NCBI RefSeq assembly: GCF_029392875.1
Contig: NZ_CP113946.1
Span: 682,001-746,000, forward strand
DNA length: 64,000 bases
Origin: Lactobacillus sp. ESL0677
GTDB taxonomy: Bacteria; Bacillota; Bacilli; Lactobacillales; Lactobacillaceae
Reading direction: 5' to 3'
Part shown: piece by piece, positions 17,431 to 26,400 of the stretch
Position numbering within the stretch: the first letter of the stretch is position 1
Layout of the letters: the number at the start of each line of letters is the position of its first letter
Translations under genes and position numbers: made by a program
Notes under the pieces: generated by a model
The model's input: only the letters and a program-made list of their open reading frames with translations
Database searches by the model: none
What the model was told of the DNA's origin: nothing

Positions 17431-20400
17431 ATGGTAAATTCAGATCAAAACAAAAAGTTAGAGAAAGAGTTAACAAAAAAGAAAAAAATAGAAAGGATGC
17501 GGTCGCTAGAGCGTAATTTGTTAGCTGCGAGTACAGCCGGAATTGGCGGTATTTTAGGCGGCTTATTGAATTCGCCGCAAGTAGCTCATGCGGCAACTAA
17601 TGTGCCGAAGGTTAAAACAACAAATTATGAACATTTGCTCGTTAATGCTAATTCAGCAGTAATTCCTGCTTCTCAGAGTGCCAGTGCAGCCGATTATGAG
17701 CAGACTACGCAGGGCAATTCGACTAGTACGGCAGAAGCACTTAGTCAAACACAATCTAAGGTAATACCTAAACAATCATCTAGTACAAACATAAAGTCAT
17801 CTGTTGATAGTCAAAAAGAACCGCAGAGTTCAACAGTAGTTAAATCACAGTCTACTGCCAGTGCAGCATCGACTACTGAATCAGCATCAACAAGTGCGAC
17901 CAGTCAGGCGAGCCATGTTAAACCGCAATTGCAACAATCGCAGACAACTAAAGAGACGACTTTAGCGCCAAATTCATTGGTTAACTTGCAAGATAATTTT
18001 GATGCTAATTCAGAAGCTAACTCGATTGCCAATGATTTTAACAATACTAGTGCCAATCATTCATCGTTAACTGATTATGTGTCACAGTCAGAATCTAAGA
18101 GTTGGGCCAGTAACAATCATGATTCGTCTGGTTCAGCCAGTTTACATGAAAAAGGCTCACAAGCTGCGTCACTTGCTAATTCGTATGCCAGCAGCTTAGC
18201 ATCTATGCAAGATTCAAAAGTGAATGGCGACGATGATGATACTTTTAATAGTTTAATCATCGGTGGCGGCTCCGATAATGCTTCCAATAATTCAGCCATT
18301 GCTTCCAATAATATTTCTGTTGCTAATAGTGACAGCGCGATGCTGCAGTCTTATATCGCTAATAGTCAATCCCGCTCAGCTAGTGTAGCTAGTGACCATG
18401 CTCAAAGCTTTGCCAATAGCATATACGCTTCAAGCAATCTTAGCTTGCTTAGCAGTCAAAGTCTTAGCTTGTCTGCTTACAAGAATAGAAGTTTTAATGA
18501 TTCAAATTCTCAAAGTAAGGTAATTAGTCAGGCTGAAAGTAAGTCGGCATCGCTAGTAAGTGAAAGCAGCAGTGCTAATTCAGTAAGTACTGCTAACAGT
18601 GAGTCTACTAGCACCTGGTTTGCTTCTACAAGTAAGCAAGTAACAGATGAGAGTAATGCTGCATCACTGGCAAGTGCTAAAGACAGCAATGACACGTCGC
18701 TTGTTACTTCACAGATTAATTCATTTTCAGTGAGTTTATGGCAAAGACAATCTGCTGATATGAGTTTATCGAACTCGGCAGCAACTTCAGCGATTATTAG
18801 TATGAAGGCTGATATTATCAGAATGAGCAAGTCAATTAGTGTCAGCAACTCACTGAAAGACTCGCAATTGACTAGCTTGAGTCATGTTTCGCTTAATGCT
18901 TCTGAAAGTTTGTCAGATAGTATTATTGCTAGTTTGAGTGCATCGGAAGTTACCAGTAAAAATTATTCTTCAACGGTTTCACGTTACTTAAATCTAAGTA
19001 AGAGTAATTCTTCAATGCATGAAGCAGTTTCAAATGAAAATTCGAATTATGAAGCAAGCGCCTCAGCGCAAAATTCTTTATCGATCAGTGCAAGTTTGTC
19101 AGCTTCTCAAAGTAAGTTGAATGCAATTTCTAATATTAATTCACAAAGCCTAGCAGCAAGCTCGCAGGCTTCAAGTGCAGCGCTTTCTGCATTAAATCAG
19201 AGTGTAGCCGACTATAATTCGGCATCATTATCGGCCTCACGTTATATTGCTTCGGCAAGTGAGTCAGCAAGTAATAATAGTGACAGTATGAACCCTAGCA
19301 TGACTTCGGAAACCAGTCGACTCAATTCCTCATTGATATCGCAAGGACAGCAGCTTTCAGCTAGTGTTCAGAATTCACTGTCTGAAGCTGGTAGCTTATC
19401 TGATGCCGCAACGCACTCAGAGATTGAAAGTCTACTGGTTGATAATTCACAAATGAGTCAGTCAAGTTCGGCTAGCTCACTGTCATTAAGTCAAAGCAAG
19501 AGCCAGTCAGCAGTTGACAGTGCAAGTATTAGCAGATCTCTTAGTGATAGTACTAGTAAAGTAATTGCTGACAGTAAGAGCGAGAGTTTTAGTACTTCAA
19601 TTAGCAAGAGTAATTCAATCGCTGCCAGTGCGAGTGAGAGTTTTAGTACCTCAATTAGCAATAGTAATAATTCTGCCAGTTTGAGCAATTCCACTAGCAA
19701 ATCAACTGCTGATAGCTTGAGTGACAGTACTTCTGAGAGTTTACAAAATTCGTTTTCATCGGCAATTAATGCTTCTGGTAATTCGAATGCCAAGGATAGC
19801 TTGAGTTATAGTGCATCACTAAGCAAGAGTAATTCAATCGTTGCCAGTGTAAGTGAAAGTTTTAGCGCTTCGATTAGCACGAGCAACAATTCTGCAAGTA
19901 CAAGTACTTCTACAAGTCAAAGTACTAGTAAGTCAGCTGCAGACAGTGCGAGCGAAAGCTTTAGCGCATCACTAAGCAAGAGCAATTCAATCGTTGCCAG
20001 TGCAAGTGAGAGTTTTAGTACCTCAATTAGCAATAGTAATAATTCTGCCAGTTTGAGCAATTCCACTAGCCAAAGCATGAGTAAATCTATTGCGGACAGT
20101 GCGAGTGAAAGCCTTAGCGCATCAATTAGTCAGAGTAATTCGACAGCAATCAGCCAAAGTGACAGTACTTCTGAGAGTTTACAAAATTCATTTTCATCGG
20201 CAATTAATGCTTCTGGTAATTCGAATGCTAAGGATAGTTTGAGTTATAGTGCATCACTAAGTAACAGTAACTCAATCGTTGCTAGTGCAAGTGAAAGCTT
20301 CAGCACTTCAATCAGCAACAGTAATATTTCTGCAAGCACAAGTACTTCGATCAGCCAAAGTGATAGTAAATCTATTGCGGACAGTGCGAGCGAAAGCTTT

Positions 20401-23400
20401 AGCGCATCACTAAGCAAGAGTAATTCAATCGTTGCCAGTGCAAGTGAGAGTTTTAGTACCTCAATTAGCAAGAGTAACAGTTCTGCCAGTTTGAGTACTT
20501 CAGCTAGCCAAAGCACTAGTAAATCTATTGCGGACAGTCAGAGTGAAAGCCTTAGCGCATCACTAAGCACGAGTAATTCAATTATTGCTAGTACAAGTGA
20601 AAGCTTTAGTGCTTCAATCAGCAACAGTAATATTTCTGCAAGCATAAGTACTTCGACCAGTCAAAGTACTAGTAAGTCAGCTGCAGACAGTACGAGCGAG
20701 AGTTTCAGCGCTTCAATTAGCAAGAGTAACAGTTCGGTTAGTTTGAGCAATTCCACTAGCAAATCAATTGCTGATAGCTTGAGTGAAAGCATTTCAACAA
20801 GTGTACAAAACTCAATTGAATCGGCAATTAATGCTTCTGGTAATTCAAATGCTAAGGATAGTTTGAGCTATAGTGCATCACTAAGTAACAGTAACTCAAT
20901 CGTTGCCAGTACGAGTGAAAGCTTCAGTGCTTCAATCAGCAACAGTAATATTTCTGCAAGTATAAGTACTTCGACCAGCCAAAGTGATAGTAAATCTATT
21001 GCGGACAGTGAGAGTAAGAGCTTCAGTGCATCATTAAGTACGAGCAACAATTCTGCAAGTGTAAGTACTTCGACCAGCCAAAGTACTAGCAAGTCAGCCG
21101 CAGACAGTGCGAGTGAAAGCTTTAGTACCTCAATTAGCAAGAGTAATTCAATTATTGTTAGTGCAAGTGAGAGTTTCAGTACTTCAATCAGCAACAGCAA
21201 TATTTCTGCAAGTGCAAGTACTTCGACCAGCCAAAGTGATAGTAAATCAGAAGCTAATAGCTTGAGTGTCAGCAACAGTGCATCATTAAGTACGAGCAAC
21301 AATTCTGCAAGTGTAAGTACCTTCACAAGTCAAAGTGCTAGTAAGTCAGCTGCAGACAGTCAGAGTGAAAGCTTTAGCACATCAATTAGCAAGAGTAATT
21401 CAATCGTTGCCAGTGAGAGTGAGAGTTTCAGTGCTTCAATCAGCAACAGCAATATTTCTGCAAGTGCAAGTACTTCGACCAGCCAAAGTGATAGTAAATC
21501 TATTGCGGACAGTGAGAGTAAGAGCTTCAGTACTTCAATCAGCAACAGTAATAATTCTGCAAGTGCAAGTACTTCGACCAGCCAAAGTGATAGTAAATCA
21601 GAAGCTGACAGTGAAAGTGTTAGTCATAGTGCTTTGATTAGTGGTAGTAACAGTTCCGCTAGTTTAAGTACCTCAAACAGTCAAAGCGAGAGCAAATCTA
21701 TTGCAGATAGTGCGAGTGAAAGCTTTAGTACCTCAATTAGCAAGAGTAATTCAATCGTTGCCAGTGCGAGCGAGAGTTTCAGTACCTCGATTAGCGGCAG
21801 TAACAGTTCCGCCAGTTTAAGTACCTCAAACAGTCAAAGCAATAGTAAGTTGGCTGCAGATAGTGAAAGCCAGAGCATCTCTACGAGTTTACAAAGTTCA
21901 TATTCATCAGCAATTAGCGCCTCGGGCAATTCAAATTCATCCGCAAGTTTGAGTAATAGTTTAAGCAACTCAGGGGTAATTAGTCAGAGTGAAAGTTATA
22001 GTAATTCAATTAGTGACAGTAATTCAGCTGCAGAAAGTGCTAGTCAAAGTTATAGCACGTCATTAAGTAATAGTAATTCTGTGGTGGTTAGCGCGAGCGA
22101 AAGTTACAGTAAATCTATTAGTGCTAGTGATTATATCGCAAGCACTAGCCAGTCAACAAGTCAGAGTCAAAGTCGCTCAAAGGCCGAGAGTGCCAGTCAG
22201 AGCTACAGTAATTCTGTTAACAATAGCTCTTATTCAGCTAGTCTAAGTGCTTCTGCGAGTGAAAGGGACAGTCAGTCTGCCGCTATCAGCGCAAGTGAGA
22301 GTTACAGTAATTCGTTGAATAACAGTAATATTTCTGCTAGCCAAAGTATTTCAACAAGTCAACGTGATAGTAAGTCAACTGCTGATAGTAGTAGTCAGAG
22401 TTACAGTACATCATTAAGTGAAAGCAACTCTACAGCGGTTAGTGCCAGCCAGAGTTTCAGCGCTTCAATCAGCAACAGTAATAGTTCTGCCAGTCAAAGC
22501 ATCTCAAAGAGCCAAAGTGATAGTAAGTCAATTGCTGATAGTAGCAGTCAAAGCTACAGCACATCACTAAGTAACAGTAACTCAGCAGCAGTTAGCCAAA
22601 GTGACAGTATTTCTAAGAGTCTGCAAAACTCATTTGCATCAGCAATTAGTGCGTCAGGCAACTCTACTGCATCAGAAAGCTTGAGTAACAGCTTAAGTAA
22701 CTCAAAGGCAGCTAGCCAAAGTGAAAGCTTCAGTAATTCCATCAGTGCTAGTGACTATGTGGCAAGTACGAGTCGCTCAACCAGCGAGAGTCGCAGCAAG
22801 TCACAAGCTGATAGTAATAGTGAAAGCTATAGTAACTCACTTAACAACAGTTCTTACTCGGCAAGTTTAAGTGCTTCAGCTAGCCAGCGAGACAGTCAGT
22901 CAACAGTAATTAGCGCAAGTGAGAGTTACAGTAATTCGTTGAATAACAGTAATATCTCTGCCAGCCAAAGCACTTCAACTAGCCAAAAAGATAGTCAGTC
23001 GACTGCTGATAGTAGTAGTCAGAGTTACAGTACATCATTAAGTGAAAGCAACTCTACAGCAGTTAGTCAAAGTAAAAGCTTCAGTAACTCAATTAGTATG
23101 AGCGATTATATTGCAAGCACGAGTCATTCAGCCAGCGAAAGTCGTAGCAAGTCACAAGCAGACAGCATTAGTGAGAGTAATAGTAATTCACTTAACAACA
23201 GTTCATACTCGGCAAGTTTAAGTGCTTCAGCTAGTCAGCGAGACAGTCAATCGTTGGTCAACAGCATTAGCGAAAGTTACAGTAAATCATTGAATGATAG
23301 CAGTACCTCAGCCAGCTTAAGTGTTTCTGTTAGTCAAAAAGACAGTCAGTCAGCTGCAGCTAGTGCTAGTCAGAGTTACAGTACATCATTAAGTGAAAGC

Positions 23401-26400
23401 AACTCTGTAGTAGTTAGTGCCAGTCAAAGTTATAGTACGTCACTAAGTAACAGTGATAGTTCCGCAAGCCAAAGCACTTCAGCTAGTCAAAAAGACAGTC
23501 AATCAGCTGCCGATAGCGCCAGTCAAAGCTACAGCACGTCACTAAGTAACAGTAACTCAGCAGTAGTTAGCCAGAGTGAAAGCTTCAGTAATTCCATCAG
23601 TACTAGTGACTATGTGGCAAGTATGAGTCATTCAGCCAGCCAAAGTCGCAGTAAGTCGCAGGCAGATAGCATTAGTGAGAGTAATAGTAACTCACTTAAC
23701 AACAGCTCTTACTCGGCAAGTTTAAGTGCTTCAGCTAGCCAAAGTGATAGTAAATCAATCGCTGCTAGTGCGAGTCAAAGCTATAGTATGTCACTAAGTG
23801 ACAGTGATAGTTTTGCCAGCCGAAGTACTTCAAAGAGTCAAAGTGATAGTAAATCTATTGCTGATAGTGCGAGTCAGAGTTTCAGTACATCATTAAGTGA
23901 AAGCAACTCTACAACAGTTAGCGCGAGTCAAAGCTACAGTACATCACTAAGCAATAGTAACTCAGCAGCAGTTAGCCAAAGTGACAGTATTTCTAAGAGC
24001 TTGCAAGATTCATTTGCATCAGCAATTAGTGCGTCAGGCAACTCTACTGCATCAGAAAGCTTGAGCAATAGTTTGAGTAACTCAAAAGCAGCTAGCCAGA
24101 GTGAAAGCTTCAGTAACTCAATTAGCATGAGCGATTATATTGCAAGTACGAGTCGCTCAACCAGCGAGAGTCGCAGCAAGTCACAAGCAGACAGTATTAG
24201 TGAGAGTAACAGTAACTCACTTAACAACAGTTCATACTCGGCAAGTTTAAGTGCTTCAGCTAGCCAGCGAGACAGTCAATCGTTGGTCAACAGCATTAGC
24301 GAAAGTTATAGTAATTCATTGAATAATAGTTCATACTCAGCCAGCTTAAGTGCTTCAGCTAGTCAAAGAGACAGTCAATCTGTCGCCGATAGTACCAGCC
24401 AGAGTTTCAGTGCATCATTGAGTAAGAGCAATTCTGCAGCAGCTAGTGCGAGTGAAAGTTACAGTGCTTCAATCAGCAATAGTAATAGTTTTGCAAGCCA
24501 AAGTACCTCAAGGAGCCAAAGTGATAGTAAGTCAATTGCTGATAGCACTAGTCAAAGTTTCAGCACATCATTGAGTGAGAGTAATTCTGCAGCCGCAAGC
24601 CAAAGTGAAAGCTTCAGTAATTCACTTAGTGCAAGCGATTATATTGCAAGTACGAGTCGCTCAACCAGTGAAAGTCGCAGTAAATCGCAAGCAGACAGCA
24701 TCAGTGAGAGTAATAGTAATTCACTTAACAACAGCTCATATTCGGCAAGCTTAAGTGCTTCAGCTAGTCAGCGAGACAGCCAGTCAACAGTAATTAGCAC
24801 TAGCGAAAGCTACAGTAATTCGTTGAATAACAGTAGTACCTCTGCCAGTCAAAGCACTTCAGCTAGTCAAAAAGATAGCCAGTCAGCTGCTGATAGTACG
24901 AGTCAAAGCTACAGCACATCACTAAGCAACAGTAACTTAGTGGTAGTTAGCCAGAGTGAGAGCTTCAGTACTTCAATTAGTGCCAGTGATTATGTGGCAA
25001 ATACGAGCCGCTCAACCAGTGAGAGTCGCAGCAAGTCACAAGTAGACAGTATTAGTGAGAGTAATAGTAATTCACTCAACAACAGTTCTTACTCGGCAAG
25101 TTTAAGTGCTTCAGCTAGCCAGAGAGACAGTCAATCGTTAGCAAGTAGTGAGAGTCAGAGCTATAGCACATCAATCAATAATAGTAATGCATCGGCAAGT
25201 TTGAGTACCTCAGCTAGCCAGCGGGATAGCCAGTCAGCTGCTGATAGTGGCAGCCAGAGTTATAGCACATCACTGAGTGCAAGCAATTCTGCCGCAGCTA
25301 GTGCCAGCCAAAGTTATAGTACGTCATTAAGTGAAAGTAATAGTTCTGCAAGTCAAAGTACCTCAAAGAGCCAAAGTGATAGTAAGTCAATCGCTGATAG
25401 CGCCAGTCAAAGTTACAGCACATCACTAAGTAACAGTAACTCAGCAGCAGTTAGCCAAAGTGACAGTATTTCTAAGAGCTTGCAAAACTCATTTGCATCA
25501 GCAATTAGTGCATCAAGCAACTCTACTGCATCAGAAAGCTTGAGCAATAGTTTGAGTAACTCAAAGGCAGTAAGCCAAAGTGAAAGCTTCAGTAATTCCA
25601 TCAGTACTAGTGACTATGTGGCAAGTACGAGTCGCTCAACCAGCGAGAGTCGCAGCAAGTCACAAGCAGACAGTATTAGTGAGAGTAACAGTAACTCACT
25701 TAACAACAGTTCATACTCGGCAAGTTTAAGTGCTTCAGCTAGCCAGCGAGATAGTCAATCGTTAGCAAGTAGTGAGAGTCAGAGTTACAGCACATCACTA
25801 AGCAACAGTAACTCAGCAGTAGTTAGCCAGAGTGAAAGCTTCAGTAATTCCATCAGTGCTAGTGACTATGTGGCAAGTCTGAGTCATTCAGCCAGCGAAA
25901 GTCGTAGCAAGTCACAAGCAGACAGCATTAGTGAGAGTATTAGTAATTCACTTAACAACAGTTCATACTCGGCAAGTTTAAGTGCTTCAGCTAGCCAGCG
26001 GGATAGTCAGTCGTTAGTAAGTAGTGAGAGTCAGAGCTATAGCACATCAATTAATAATAGTAATGCATCGGCAAGTTTAAGTACTTCAGTTAGTCAAAGC
26101 GATAGTAAATCAATCGCTGATAGTAGCAGCCAAAGCTATAGTAATTCGTTGAGCGTAAGCGCATCTGTAGCTACTTTAAGTAGCTTGAGTATGAGCAGAT
26201 CATTAAGTGAGAGTAATTCAATAGTTGTCAGCCAAAGTGAAAGCTTTAGTACCTCGATTAGCATGAGTGATTATGCAGCAAACACTAGTCGCTCAACTAG
26301 TGAAAGTCGTAGCAAATCACAAGCAGATAGTAATAGTGAAAGCTATAGTAACTCACTCAACAACAGTTCTTACTCAGCCAGCTTAAGTGCATCGGCAAGC

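Noticed and set aside
21335..21637. Plus-strand frame of about 100 codons in another frame of the SRRP gene
   Set aside because: Product of repeat composition in a shifted frame, without a start context.
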